Positions 1 to 10,480 of a DNA stretch of 64,000 nucleotides are shown piece after piece. Numbering within the stretch: position 1 is the stretch's first letter; every line of letters begins with the position of its first letter. The translations under genes were made by a program, and so were the position numbers. Under the pieces are notes generated by a model, which worked only from the letters and a program-made list of their open reading frames with translations, ran no database searches and was not told the DNA's origin. The stretch lies in the NCBI GenBank assembly GCA_026936335.1, contig JAPMXV010000043.1, positions 434,001 through 498,000 on the forward strand, written 5' to 3'. This stretch comes from Mantamonas sphyraenae. Its lineage: Eukaryota; CRuMs; Mantamonadidae.

Positions 1-2940
1 GTGTTCCAGGTGAGGCCGGCAGCGATGCACTGGGTGCGATCCGGGTAGCGGCGGGTGAGCACACACGTGTTGCTCTTCCACTCGCCCTTGATCTCACCGC
101 ACGTGGTGCTGTCCGTCACCGTGGCGTTCTTGCACAGCACCTGGCTCAGGGCGTCGTTGCGGTTGGTCGACTCGCACTTGCGGCACTGCTGCGTGCAGAA
201 GCGCTGCGCTGCACACTCGGTGCTGTTGAACGGACGGCCACCGTGGTTGTGCACCACGCAGCGGCCTTCGGCACAGCGCTGGGGCGTGTCAAAGCGGCCG
301 CGCTGGAAGCGGTGGCCGTAAAAGTACGAATGTCCTGGCTTTGCGGAGCATCCGGACGGGTTCCACTCGTTCAGGCGGTCGACGCACAGACCGTTGCCAT
401 TGCCCCACTGTTCGTCCCAGTAGTAGGCGAATCCACGTGCCTGGCACGCAGTGCGGTTGTCGTTGGTGTAGCAGCGACGGCGGTTGCATCGCCACTCGGC
501 GTCATCGCCCTTGGCCATGGGGTCGGAGCGAGGGCAGATCGACGAGGGCAGACAGCTGCCTTCCGTGTTGTTGTTGGCAACACAGCGCCACTGGTTCCAC
601 TGATCCTGCTCCCAGGAGTAGCCGGCGCCCTCACATTGCTGCTGGTTCTGCAGCGCCCACACCTGGCACATGGTGGGCCACGACTGGTCGGAGCAGTAGG
701 GGCCCCAGCACTCGCCACAGAAGTAGGTCTTGCCGTTGGCCTGGTAGCCCTTCTTGGCTTCGCACTGTGCCTTGTTGCGGTTCTCCCAGAAGTTGTACGA
801 GCACAACTTGCGGCGCTCACACTCGGTGCGGTTGCCCGGGTAGTACTTGGGCTCGTAGTTGCCCGTGGCCGGGTTCTTCTCGTACGTGGAGTACGATCGG
901 CGGAACATCATTTTGAAGCCGTTCTTGGTGCAGGTGCTGGGCTGGTACGAGGCGCTGTAGTCCACGCACCACTGGCCCTGGAAATCCCAGGTGCCGCCCA
1001 TGGAGCCGCACGTCACCTGGGTGGCGTCCATGTTGACACAGCGCGGGTCTGTGTCCGAGCCCGCGCAATCCATGGAGCTCATGCGCTGCTTGAACTCGGT
1101 CTCGTACGTGGTGCGCGAAACATCCACGGGCAGGTTCCACGCCTTTTGGTTGAACTGGCGCGTGCGGTTGTCCATGCGGTCCAGGTAGCAGGCAAACAGG
1201 AACGGGTCGGGGTTGTCCCACGGGCGTTCACACTTGAAGTTGCCCGAGTTGTAGCCCTCCTCGACACAGGCCAGGTCGCCGTACTCGTTGCAGTCCGAGT
1301 CACTCTTGCAGTTGCGATCCTTGAAGATGGCGTCCCAGCACTCCTGGCGGAAGGCCACGCGCGTCTCGTAGAGCTGATCGGGCACGTCGCGCTTAAAGTT
1401 GACGTTGCACGTGCCACTGGGCTTGTTGTTGGCGTTGAGGTCCCTGCGGAAGGCCTGCAGCATGCGGAAGATCTTCTGCGGGGAGCTGCACACGCCGGCG
1501 ATGGGGCCGGGCCTCACACGGCCCTGCACCTCGTACGACTCGTTGACGGCGCGCGGGTTGCAGCACGAGCTCCAGCGCAGAGCCTGGTTGCAGCACGGGT
1601 CGTTCTTCCATGCGTCCGAGTTGCGATCCTGGACACCGCAGGCGCGCGAGTTGACCTGGAAGGTCTCCTGTCGGTTGGCCTCAAAGAAGGGACCGAAGCG
1701 CTTGATGCAACCCACGTAGGGCTGACGGGACGTGACACTGTTGATGCCGTTGATGAGGTTGCTGAGCTGGCGCGGGTCGTCCATGTTGCGGAACAGGCCA
1801 AACATGCGCCTCATCTCACGCTGGACTTCGTTGATGCCCTGCTCGGTGCACGGGGGCACGTTGGCAGCCTTGTTGAAGGCGTACGAAGAGGCAGTGGTTG
1901 CAGCGCCGGCTTGGTCGACGACGTTGCCGTTGGTCCAGCTGACGGTGCCACCCATGCAGGTGTTGAGCTGAGCCTCGTCCAGGGGCGAGTTGAGGTTGAA
2001 CTTGCCTGTTGCCTTGAGGATATAGATGCCGGCAATGCTCCTGGGGTCGTTGCCAGAGCCTCCGGCCTCGGCGTTGTACGCGTTGAACACCTCGGAGAAG
2101 AAGGTGCCCAGGATCTCGTTGGTGGCACGCACACCCATGAGGTAGGGCGGCGGACCGTTGATCTGGGTGTCGTTGGCAGCAATCTGGAAGTTGCCGCACT
2201 GCCAGGTGAGGCCGGCCTTTGTGTACAGGGTCCAGCGCTTCTGGTAGGTCGAAGCAGACCCGATGGCCTTGTTCACACCCTGATCGCGGATGAAAATGTC
2301 TTGGTCAAAGGTGATCTTGAAGAAAGCAACCTGTGTGTGGAGCAGCGTGTCAGTTGGCGCGCCGCTGCAAAACTTCAGTGTAACCTTGCGGCCTCAGAGA
2401 TCACCCCCCACACGGTGGTGAGAGGGGCCGGGGCGGGTCAGGCGACCGAGTTTGCGGTTGGTCGAACGAAAGCCGTTACTGTAGGCAGCCGTTGCGGGGA
2501 TGGGAGGCGACCGCGTGTGATCCCGGATCGGAGGCAGGGCTGCGTTTTTGTTGTTTGTCGCTGCGGTTTGACATGCGTTTCCCACGCGCATAACGCCTGC
2601 GAACGTTTCTGCGGCAAAACGCACACGCGCCTGTGCTGACTCGCACACGTACCTTGAAGTCTGTGCACGGGCAACAATGCGTGGACGTACATGTAAGCAA
2701 GGAGCAAGGCGGGCGAGAGCGCGTGGCGACGGCGTGTACCGTGCGCAGCGAGCGTGGTTGTTCGCGCGGCGAAGGCACGCGAACATATCCCGTGCGCGAA
2801 AAATTGTGTGTGTCGGAACAACGGCAAGGAAACGTACTGGTGGACTCGACGTGAGCGTCAGAGACCTGCCACATGCTGTTGGTCACAGCAGGGGCTGCAC
2901 ACACGCATGCTACAAGGAGGGCGAAGATGGCGATCCTCAT
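1..2940 (-). CDS. Cys/Trp-rich secreted or surface protein, C-terminus outside the window
   Basis: I do not recognise the family. The reading starts at 2940 with a clear signal peptide (MRIAIFALLVACVCAAPAV). The main exon is 2330 down to base 1, open throughout, about 776 codons, and continues beyond the window. The first 150 or so residues of that exon are Cys-poor. The rest is dense in Cys, Trp, Asn and Arg, with many N-glycosylation sequons, and carries repeated short modules of the form C-x3-G-aromatic-x-W...C near the visible end. My preferred structure is exon 2838..2940, an 8-nt exon 2653..2660, then 2330 downward; both upstream donors read GTACGT and the phases fit. A simpler alternative is one intron, 2331..2865, with a weak GTCTCT donor. 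A transmembrane segment, if any, would lie outside the window. The start is 38 bp downstream of the delta-tubulin stop on the same strand. Confidence 0.75.
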
Positions 2941-2978
2941 TTGCGTGGAAAGTTTTTCTTGTTGGCGAGCCGCGCGCA

Positions 2979-4361
2979 TCACTTCCCAGCTTCGTGCTGA
3001 GCATCCAAGACATCCGCTAGTGTGTCAAAGGCACTGGCAAATGTCTGTGCATGCACACCGTACCGGCTGTACCAATGGACAAACGCCCCCGCGTTGAATT
3101 GGAGCGAGGCCCGGTCGTAAATGCGCTGCAGCATGGCGGCTGTGCCTGTGTGGTTTGCAAGCATGGTAAGGCGAGGTACGCCACGCGGGACTTTGGAAGC
3201 AGCCAGGAGTGGCGTGCATGAGTCCCACGGGTCGTAGTCGGAGGAGAGAAGCTGTGCAAATTCGCCCATGCCACGCTTGCGCAGAGAACGACTGAGAGGT
3301 CCATCAACATCGTGCTTGAAATCTGCAGAAGAAGTGACGTCCGAGGCACCTGCGATGCCACGCATGCACAGCATGGCAGAGTGGACGTGGACGGCCTGCT
3401 GTGACCCCGGTACAAAGCGTGGGAGGCCATCCATGACGCGAGTGATGTCGACAGACCACGAAGGGCGGCGTATGCTGTTGTTGTGTGCCGAACCGCTGTG
3501 TGAGAGCGAGCACAGCTTGAGATGGCTGAGCGGGCACACTTGCTGTACAATGTCAAAGACGGGCAGTTTGCGGTAGCTGGGACCCATAGGCAGTAGGGCA
3601 CCTGCAAGCGCACTGGCAATCCACCCATTGATGGCAGACAAGGATACTGACTCTCCCTGGGATGATAGGGATGATGACGATGACGTTGAGGAGGAAGAGG
3701 AGGAAGAAGGCGAATCCCGCAGCTGTGCCATGATTTGCTCGTTTTCGAACAGTAACACCGCGTCACAGTTGTCATGCATCCACTGCAGAGTCAACAGGGC
3801 GTTGTAATGTTGCAGAGCGGTGTCACCAAGGGCGAATGGAGCCACACAGGCGCTCACTACGGACGCCCCGTACTCCTGACGCATGTGTTCCATGATGCGA
3901 GAGCCCAGGCCCGATCCTGTGCCCCCTGCCAAAGAATGAATAATGAGAGAGGCTTCGTGCACGTCCATGCGCTCCACCTGTTTGCGTACCGAGTCGTACA
4001 CGCCCTGAAGGTGTTCCGCCGACGTTTCGGCAGTCTCCATGTACCCACCGTGCAGCGACGATGTGAATGCCATGGCCTTGCTGGATGAGGCCTTGTGTGC
4101 CAGGCGTCCATTGTAGCCCAGTGCCCAGTTGTTGCCTCTGCCGCCATGTTCGACGTGCACATTGTCCGCACGAATCAGCTCCTGCTTGGCACGCACCCGC
4201 TTGGCCACTTTGGGTTCAGAATCCACCAGGATGCAGTTGAGGTTCCCCTGGCTGTCATGAAAGGCGTCTACAGATGTCTCCGTGCCCAGGGCCTGCTGCA
4301 CCTTTGCCATGAGCGCGTCGGTGACTTGCAGGCCGCACTGACCCACGCCAAGAGTAAGCAT
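2979..4361 (-). CDS. TUBD1: Delta-tubulin
   Basis: A 460-aa tubulin-family GTPase. Delta-tubulin is needed for triplet microtubules of centrioles and basal bodies. The N-terminus GVGQCGLQ is the first nucleotide-binding segment, and the tubulin signature loop AGGTGSGLG is at residues 145-153. VDSEPKV (about 47-52) and GNNWALGY (about 77-83) resemble delta-tubulin (VDMEPKV, GNNWAYGY in animals) rather than alpha, beta or gamma. A Ser-rich insertion of roughly 20 residues near 220-240 follows ENEQIMAQL. Single exon, start ATG at 4361, 86 bp downstream of BUD13 on the same strand. Delta is my best call; zeta- or epsilon-tubulin is less likely on these motifs. Confidence 0.85.
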   Translation of the reverse strand: MLTLGVGQCGLQVTDALMAKVQQALGTETSVDAFHDSQGNLNCILVDSEPKVAKRVRAKQELIRADNVHVEHGGRGNNWALGYNGRLAHKASSSKAMAFTSSLHGGYMETAETSAEHLQGVYDSVRKQVERMDVHEASLIIHSLAGGTGSGLGSRIMEHMRQEYGASVVSACVAPFALGDTALQHYNALLTLQWMHDNCDAVLLFENEQIMAQLRDSPSSSSSSSTSSSSSLSSQGESVSLSAINGWIASALAGALLPMGPSYRKLPVFDIVQQVCPLSHLKLCSLSHSGSAHNNSIRRPSWSVDITRVMDGLPRFVPGSQQAVHVHSAMLCMRGIAGASDVTSSADFKHDVDGPLSRSLRKRGMGEFAQLLSSDYDPWDSCTPLLAASKVPRGVPRLTMLANHTGTAAMLQRIYDRASLQFNAGAFVHWYSRYGVHAQTFASAFDTLADVLDAQHEAGK

Positions 4362-4447
4362 TCGAAAACGTTGCTACGAACGGGGCTGTCATTGCACATG
4401 CACTGCAAACCCATAGCCACCCCCCCAAAAAATCGATCTCACCCACG

Positions 4448-5824
4448 TCACATGTCTTCTGTGCGCCATTTGTACGCCGCGTTGTCTTTGCGCTTGCGGT
4501 TGATCTCGGCGGCCACAATCTTGTCTTCGAATCCCGACGAGCGGTCGACGCCGTCCCACAGATGACCCGGACGGATGCCAAAGCGATTGGGTGGGCCAGG
4601 ACGTCCCGTGTAGGGTTTGGAACGATCCAACAGCATGTCCTTGCCCTTGGAAGGCTTCTTCCTCCTCCGGCCTTCCTTCCTCTCCTTCTTTGCCTGCTTC
4701 TTGGCGGCTGCTGAAGACGACGAGGCGGCGGATGAACCCTCGAGGGCGCGCATGGGATCATGCCACCTGCTCTGTGCTTTGTTGTACGCGTTGAGATCTG
4801 CGTCGTCTGCATAGCGGTTGAGCGGCTTGCTGGCCTCGGCGGCGAGGAGCGCCTGTTCACGCTCCAGCTGTTCGCTGGACACCATACCACGACCCCACAC
4901 CAGCTTGCGTTCGGGCTGCACCGTTTTTCCTGCCGCGGCTGCTTCCTTTTGTTCCATCATTTGTGTGAGCATGTCCAGTTTGCGGCCGCGGCGATCGCGG
5001 TACACTGTCTGTGCGTTTTTGCCACTCAGCTTGGCATCCATGTTGCCATAACGCTCCTGTTCCACCCGTTGCTTCTTGTCTATTTCTGCACGCAGTTGCT
5101 CGGTGCTTTGCAGACCTGCTGCCGTGCCATCGTTCATCACAGGGCCGCTCTCCTCGCGCTCCCTCTTGCCGTTTGCGTTGTGTGTCGCCTGCGCCGTGGC
5201 TGTGCTTGTTGTTTGCCCACTCCGCCTGCGTGGCACGTCTGCTTCGTCCTCCGATTCAGAGTCGGACGAGTCCATGCGAGCGGGTCGTCCTGCACCCGCC
5301 AACGGAGCCGACGTGACCCCGGCCCGCTGCCGCGGAACCTGCGCTTCGTCGTCGTCCGAGTCTTCCGAGTCCGAGTCATGCCGTGTGCGACGACGCACAG
5401 GTGCATCTGTGGTGCTACTCTTCTGTGACACGGTTTCCACGTGTGTGACCGCTGCCTGTGCGCGCCGCCTGGGCACGTTGGCCTCGTCCGAGTCCGAGTC
5501 CGACGAGTCCAGCCTCTCCCTCGCAGCAGGTGCCACGGGCGTCCATTGCGCCTCGTCGAGCTGCACGACCACAGGACCGTCGTCTGCATCGCCTTCTGCA
5601 TCTACCTCGTCTGTGTCCACGTGTTGCGGCATCATCGTGCTGCTGTCCGGCCCCGACACAACAAGATCCGCGTCGTGCACGACCATGCCCGTGGAGTGCA
5701 TCATCCCAGACTTGCTGCCCTTCTTCTTCTTCTTCTTTTTCCTCTTTTTGCCCTCGTCCAGGTTCAGCTTGGCACGCTGTTCTGCGCTCATGTACCGCGC
5801 CAACGCGTTGATCTTGGAAGACAT
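4448..5824 (-). CDS. BUD13: BUD13 / CWC26, RES splicing complex subunit
   Basis: A 458-aa pre-mRNA splicing factor. In other eukaryotes BUD13 joins Snu17 and Pml1 in the RES complex on the activated spliceosome, aiding splicing and nuclear retention of unspliced RNA. The family signature is in the C-terminal part: GRPGPPNRFGIRPGHLWDGV followed by DRSSGFE. The N-terminus MSSKINALARYMSAEQRAKL and the Lys run after it are typical. The middle has three related blocks of the type DSDSE...DEA-VPRRR, matching the Ser/Arg/acidic repeats of animal BUD13. I chose ATG 5824 because the open frame upstream of it has only a TTG at 5863. Single exon. Its presence fits the many introns in this window. Confidence 0.95.
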   Translation of the reverse strand: MSSKINALARYMSAEQRAKLNLDEGKKRKKKKKKKGSKSGMMHSTGMVVHDADLVVSGPDSSTMMPQHVDTDEVDAEGDADDGPVVVQLDEAQWTPVAPAARERLDSSDSDSDEANVPRRRAQAAVTHVETVSQKSSTTDAPVRRRTRHDSDSEDSDDDEAQVPRQRAGVTSAPLAGAGRPARMDSSDSESEDEADVPRRRSGQTTSTATAQATHNANGKREREESGPVMNDGTAAGLQSTEQLRAEIDKKQRVEQERYGNMDAKLSGKNAQTVYRDRRGRKLDMLTQMMEQKEAAAAGKTVQPERKLVWGRGMVSSEQLEREQALLAAEASKPLNRYADDADLNAYNKAQSRWHDPMRALEGSSAASSSSAAAKKQAKKERKEGRRRKKPSKGKDMLLDRSKPYTGRPGPPNRFGIRPGHLWDGVDRSSGFEDKIVAAEINRKRKDNAAYKWRTEDM

Positions 5825-5909
5825 TTTTGTGCTGCGTACGCCAGCGTGTGTGTTTGTTGTCAAGTGTGTGTATGTGTACGTGTCCCCCCCCCCCGCGTCC
5901 GAGTCATCA

Positions 5910-8900
5910 TCACTCGTCCGCGTCGTCCGAGTCCTTGACCTTGCGCAGAATCACAAAGCCTTCCAGGATGTTGCTGACGGGCTCCCACTCCTCGGTGGCC
6001 AGTTCTGCGCGCTCGCCATGTGCAATGAGCACCGGTGTGCTGTGTGTCTGAAATCCTGTGATGGTTTTTGGCCTGCCGGCCTGGCCGACGACGTCGACGG
6101 CCTCGCCCACACGCACGTTGACCACGACGGGCTCGAGGTTCTCGTCGAGGGTGGTGAGCATGCGCGGCTCCATAGCAGTCATGAGGTAGTACATCATGTA
6201 GTGCTTGTCACCCAGCAGCGTGTGCTCCATGTCGATGCACGAGTGCAAAAAGGTGAGCAGGCCAGCGACGGCCACCTTGCTCATCAGCAGGCCGTCGCTG
6301 TGGTACGGCTGCAGGCTCATGGTGCCCTTGCCCATGTGCAACAGACCTTGGGCCAACCGCACGACAAACAGCGTGTTGGGCTCGCGTGCATAGTACCCGG
6401 CGAGCGTGCGCAGCAGCTGGGCGATGCGCGAGTTGTTTGTGCCTGCTGCAATCAGACCCAGAGCCATGATGGCGTTGCGTGCCGTTTCCTCATCGCTGTC
6501 GTGCGACAGCTTGCTCAGCGTCTCCATGATGCTGATGTCTGGGTTGCACACAGAGGCCAGACCCAGGGCAAGCGGGACACCACGGCGTGTGGCCATGCTG
6601 CCGTACTGCAGCACATGGTTCATGCTGCGAATGAGCATTTCGCTGCCAAGGTCCTCCGCCATGGCCACCAGGGCCAGACCCACGACCGCCACCGCCTGAT
6701 ACGTCGACTTGTGAGCGTCGTCCTCGCTTGTCTGCTCTCCGCAGATGGCCAGCAGCTCCTGGATCTTGAGCACGTTGCCTGTGCCTGCGAATGCGCATGT
6801 GTCCAGCGTGAGCATGGCGTAGCGGCGCGTATGGCCCTGCAGCACCTTGAGGCTCTCCAGGAACACCTCGCCCTTGTCACGTGCGCCCAGGAACACCAGA
6901 CCCAGGCCAAGGAACACGTAACGAGCTACGCTTTGCTCCAACTGGGTCTCGGAGCGCTCAAACAGCACCTGGAGGATGGACTCGGCCACATCAGTGTCGC
7001 AGGAGCCGACGTAGATGAAGCCAGCCGCAAGCGCTGCCTGCGAGGCTGCCTCGATGGAAACGTTCTCGTCGCTGAGTACGGGCAGCACCAGAGATTCGTA
7101 CACATCTGCACGCTTCGAGCCTGCGTAGGCGAGGCCCAGGCCGATCATGGCCGAGCTCTTGAGAGTGCTGCTGGTATCTTCCTCGGTGAACCTGTCCAGC
7201 AAGGCCATGGCGGTGTCGTTGACGTCGCGTGTGCCCACGGAGCAGACGCCAATGCCGACCAGGGCGCCTGCGGCAATGTACTCGTTGTCCGATTCGAGAT
7301 ATTGGTCGAGCTCGTCGACTCCGTTGTCGTGGTCCCACAAATACAGGGCGCCGACGCTGGCCACAGCCGAGATCATGCCATGCTCCTTGTTCTGGTACAG
7401 CCACTTTTGCTTGGGGTCTGTCATGAGCTTGTCGCTCTTGAAGCCTGCGTTGACAAAGGCGCTCACAAGTGTACTGCTCAAGTTCTGCTTGGCCGACGAG
7501 AGGCCGCCAGACGAGGAGCTGAGCATCCTGTTGTTCTCCTGCAGGTGGGTCTTGTAGATGTCTTCCGGTTCCTTCGGGGGCAGGATTTCCAGCTCGCGGC
7601 CGAGGGCAAGGAAGCTCTCGGAGAGCTTCTCGTTGGCAATGATCTCCACGAGGTCGTCGTCATCCTCGTCGGGCTGGTAGTCGACGTGGTGGCGAGCGAG
7701 CATGTAGCCCATCTGCTTGATGATGAGCTGGTCGTCGACGGTGTCAAAGAGGGAGGTGACGAGCTCGGAGTTGCCGAGACGCAGTGCGCAGCGCAGCGCG
7801 TTGGTGTACTGCTGCTGGCCGAGGTAGATGTTGTACACCTCGAGGACGATGTTTTCGTCTTCAGGCGGCGCAGTGTAGTTGGAGCAGGCCAGCAAGTACA
7901 GGGCGACGCGCTGGTAGTTTGCGTCGTCGACGTGGGCCTGCACGAGATCCAGACGCTGGACCTCCATCAGCAGGTCGCACGCTTCGGCCTCAGCGTTGTG
8001 CGTCATCTGGAAGGGCACGAGCTGGTTGACCAGGCGCAACAGATCCTCGTTGTCCGAGTCCACAATGCTGTCGTCCTGTTGGCGGGCCTGCCATTCGGCG
8101 GCCACCTCGCCTGCAAGATGGCGCACGTACTCGTGACCCCATGTGGCTGTGCGGAGTACGAGTGATACGAGTGGGGCGGGCGTGACAGACGGTGGTGGTG
8201 CGTGGGTCGTTAGCGATGTGCGTGGTGATGGTGGCCTGTGGCCGGTGGGCAAAGGGGGAAACGAGGAAGGCGTCGTGTGTGCAATTCTTTGGCGCGCGGG
8301 GCCTTGGCGGAAAACGCACCGACTTCGTCCATGGCAGCAGCGAGACGGTATTGCAGACTCTCACGCTTCTCGCGATCTCCCATGGTCATGGCCAGGACGG
8401 AAAGGACGTCTGCAAAGGCAGCCTGTGGAGGGACGGGCGCAGGGTGCAAGTCGGGAGGGTCAGGGGAAAGGCGCGCGCAGGATTCCGTCTCTGGGCGGGT
8501 GGGCAAGGCGGAAGGGACACGATGCAGGTGTGGATGGCCACGAGGCAGGTGTGGACGCTGCAGGGCATGGGTGTGTGTAACGACGGGAGGCGCAGCACTC
8601 ACCTTGAGCTCGTCGTTCTTGCAGCGGGTGTGCAAGTCTTGGAGAACCGGGTACGATTCCTTGAGGAACTTGAGGGGCTTGGGCACGCTGCTGAGGCTGC
8701 TGGTGCTGGTTCGGATCTCCTCCTTGAGGGAAGAGAGAGCGGTGAGGGCCACTTGCGTGTCCTGGTCACTGGCACGGACGACCAGCAGCTCGAGGTCGTC
8801 CTTGAGCTTTTGATCTTCTTCGGACAGCTGGAGATCCTCCACCTCTTTCTCCGACAGGGAGGTTTCCTTGAGCTTGGACTGCTCGGTGTCCATCTTGTCG

Positions 8901-8926
8901 TCCTGCTTGCTGTCCTGCGAGCTCAT
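5910..8926 (-). CDS. RPN1: 26S proteasome regulatory subunit Rpn1 (PSMD2)
   Basis: Largest base subunit of the 19S particle; it docks ubiquitin-like shuttle factors and Usp14/Ubp6 and contacts the ATPase ring. Exons 8603..8926, 8320..8422 and 5910..8146 join in frame to 887 aa (human about 908). Introns are 180 and 173 nt with donors GTGAGT and GTGCGT. Diagnostic segments are FADVLSVLAMTM, the conserved WGHEYVRHLAGEV right after the second intron, and NAEAEACDLLMEVQ. Proteasome/cyclosome repeats fill the centre, for example AAGALVGIGV, AMIGLGLAYAGS and LAAGFIYVGS. The N-terminus is acidic and lysine-rich with no targeting signal. Start ATG 8926 (MSSQDSKQDDKMDT). It lies 85 bp upstream of BUD13 and 67 bp downstream of the TMEM145-like gene. 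Confidence 0.96.
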
Positions 8927-8993
8927 TGTGTGTGGGCGGATTGGGGTGGATGCAATGGGGCGGAAGGGATGCACCGGGTTCATTCCATGTCGC

Positions 8994-10334
8994 TCACAAC
9001 TCGTCGTACGGGGTCGTGCCGGCGACAGAGGCCTTGCCTACGCCGCGACTGACATCGAGCGGGTTGCGAGAGGGCCATAGGAGGTAGACGAGGATGGTGT
9101 GTACGAGAAAGTCGCAGATAAAGACGGAAAGAGTGAGGGTGGGCAGCTGGAAGCGATGGACCTGGGAGTCTGCGAGGAGAACGCACAGCGGGAGGGAAAG
9201 GAACCAGGCGACGGAGAGGAGAAGGAGCCAGAGGACAATCTTGCGGCGTTCGGCAGGCATGTTGTCGGCGGCAAGCTGGTTGAGGGTGCGGCGGCCGCAC
9301 TGGAGGGCGTAGAGAGCGAGAAAGACTCGAAGAATGACCATGGCAATGCCCATGAAGCCTTGGTATGGGTAGGACTGGAGGGAACCTGTGTTGTGCTGCA
9401 GGACGTCTGCTAGGAGCATGCCAAAACCAAAGGTTGCGACAGAGGCGCCGACGAGGCCGATGGTGGAGCGGAGTGTTTGTGCAGAGTCTGCCTCGTTGCT
9501 CTTCCAGCCCTGGGCAAGGAGGACAAAGAGGACAGAGAGGATGGTGGTGGAGGCCACGGCGGCGAGGTCTGCAATGGCACGCAGCCCCGGAAGGCCGAGG
9601 CCGTCGACGCTGTAGACGAGGAGGTGAAGCATGGTGACAGCAATGTAGAAGAAGTAGGAAAACAGAATGGCAGTGACAAGGCGTGGGATGGCGGAAAAGG
9701 TGTTGCTGGCCTGGAAGCGGCGAACGGCGAGGAGCTGGGCGGTAAAGACGCCAATGTAGAGGACAAAGAAGGCTATGTAGATGGGCACGACGCCCTGTTC
9801 CTCGCAGGAGAACTGTTTTGTCCATGCATCGCCGGGGTTGAGAAAAAGGATCTGGTAGTCGGCTTGCAGTGCGTTGCGTGGACAATTGCTGAGGGCCACA
9901 AACCATTGACGCTGTGTGCCTTCTGTGATGAGGGTTTCAAACACTGTTTCCTCGCCGGCGCCGCCGAGGGAAATGGGGCTGCCTGTGGCGTTGGCAATGG
10001 CGACGCGGTTGGCACAGGGCATGCTCGGGTTGGCCAGGATTTGCGGCCAGGAGGCCGGCTCGTCGTCAAACAGGAGAACGTCCTGGGTGCCCACCTGTGT
10101 GCTGGACACGACAAACTTGCCTGTGATGGAGCCTGCGTCCAGATTTTCGCCTGTGTCGAAGCAGAACTTGTCGAGAAAGGAAAAGGGCTGAGCGACATTG
10201 ATCGAACCGGTGGCCAGTTTCCCCAGGGACGGCCCAGGCAAGAGAAGGAGGAGGAGGAGGAATGGGAGAATTACAGCTGACGCGGGCCGAGATGGCAGTG
10301 GGAAATGGGTCGAGCCGGGACGACGCAGCAGCAT
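8994..10334 (-). CDS. TMEM145/GPR180-like seven-TM receptor
   Basis: A 446-aa membrane protein of the intimal-thickness-receptor type (GPR180, TMEM145). Family members are secretory-pathway or surface seven-TM proteins with a luminal beta-rich domain; their ligands are uncertain. Visible here: a signal peptide with a leucine run (about residues 22-35), an ectodomain of about 180 residues with N-glycosylation sites and a CEEQG segment before the membrane, then about seven hydrophobic helices between residues 185 and 430. A short C-terminal tail ends GTTPYDEL. The frame upstream of 10334 opens with TTG only, so ATG 10334 is the start. Single exon. The assignment rests on overall layout and the segment before TM1. 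Confidence 0.7.
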   Translation of the reverse strand: MLLRRPGSTHFPLPSRPASAVILPFLLLLLLLPGPSLGKLATGSINVAQPFSFLDKFCFDTGENLDAGSITGKFVVSSTQVGTQDVLLFDDEPASWPQILANPSMPCANRVAIANATGSPISLGGAGEETVFETLITEGTQRQWFVALSNCPRNALQADYQILFLNPGDAWTKQFSCEEQGVVPIYIAFFVLYIGVFTAQLLAVRRFQASNTFSAIPRLVTAILFSYFFYIAVTMLHLLVYSVDGLGLPGLRAIADLAAVASTTILSVLFVLLAQGWKSNEADSAQTLRSTIGLVGASVATFGFGMLLADVLQHNTGSLQSYPYQGFMGIAMVILRVFLALYALQCGRRTLNQLAADNMPAERRKIVLWLLLLSVAWFLSLPLCVLLADSQVHRFQLPTLTLSVFICDFLVHTILVYLLWPSRNPLDVSRGVGKASVAGTTPYDEL

Positions 10335-10480
10335 GGGCGTGGAGAAGGCTGGAAGACGCTGCCGTTTGGGCCAGCGGGCGGGGTGAATGACGAATGGCAA
10401 GCAGCGAATGGGGATGAGGAGGAGGTGGTGAAGGGTGTGGAACTTCAAGTGTGCATTTGATGCTGCACTGCATGGGTGGA

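Noticed and set aside
243-2639. 798-codon plus-strand open frame at the window start
   Set aside because: It is exactly antisense to the Cys/Trp-rich gene, has Val/Ala/Leu-biased composition and no recognisable domain; high GC keeps antisense frames open.
5076-8165. 1,029-codon plus-strand open frame opposite BUD13 and Rpn1
   Set aside because: The opposite strand encodes two clearly conserved proteins; this frame has no family resemblance.
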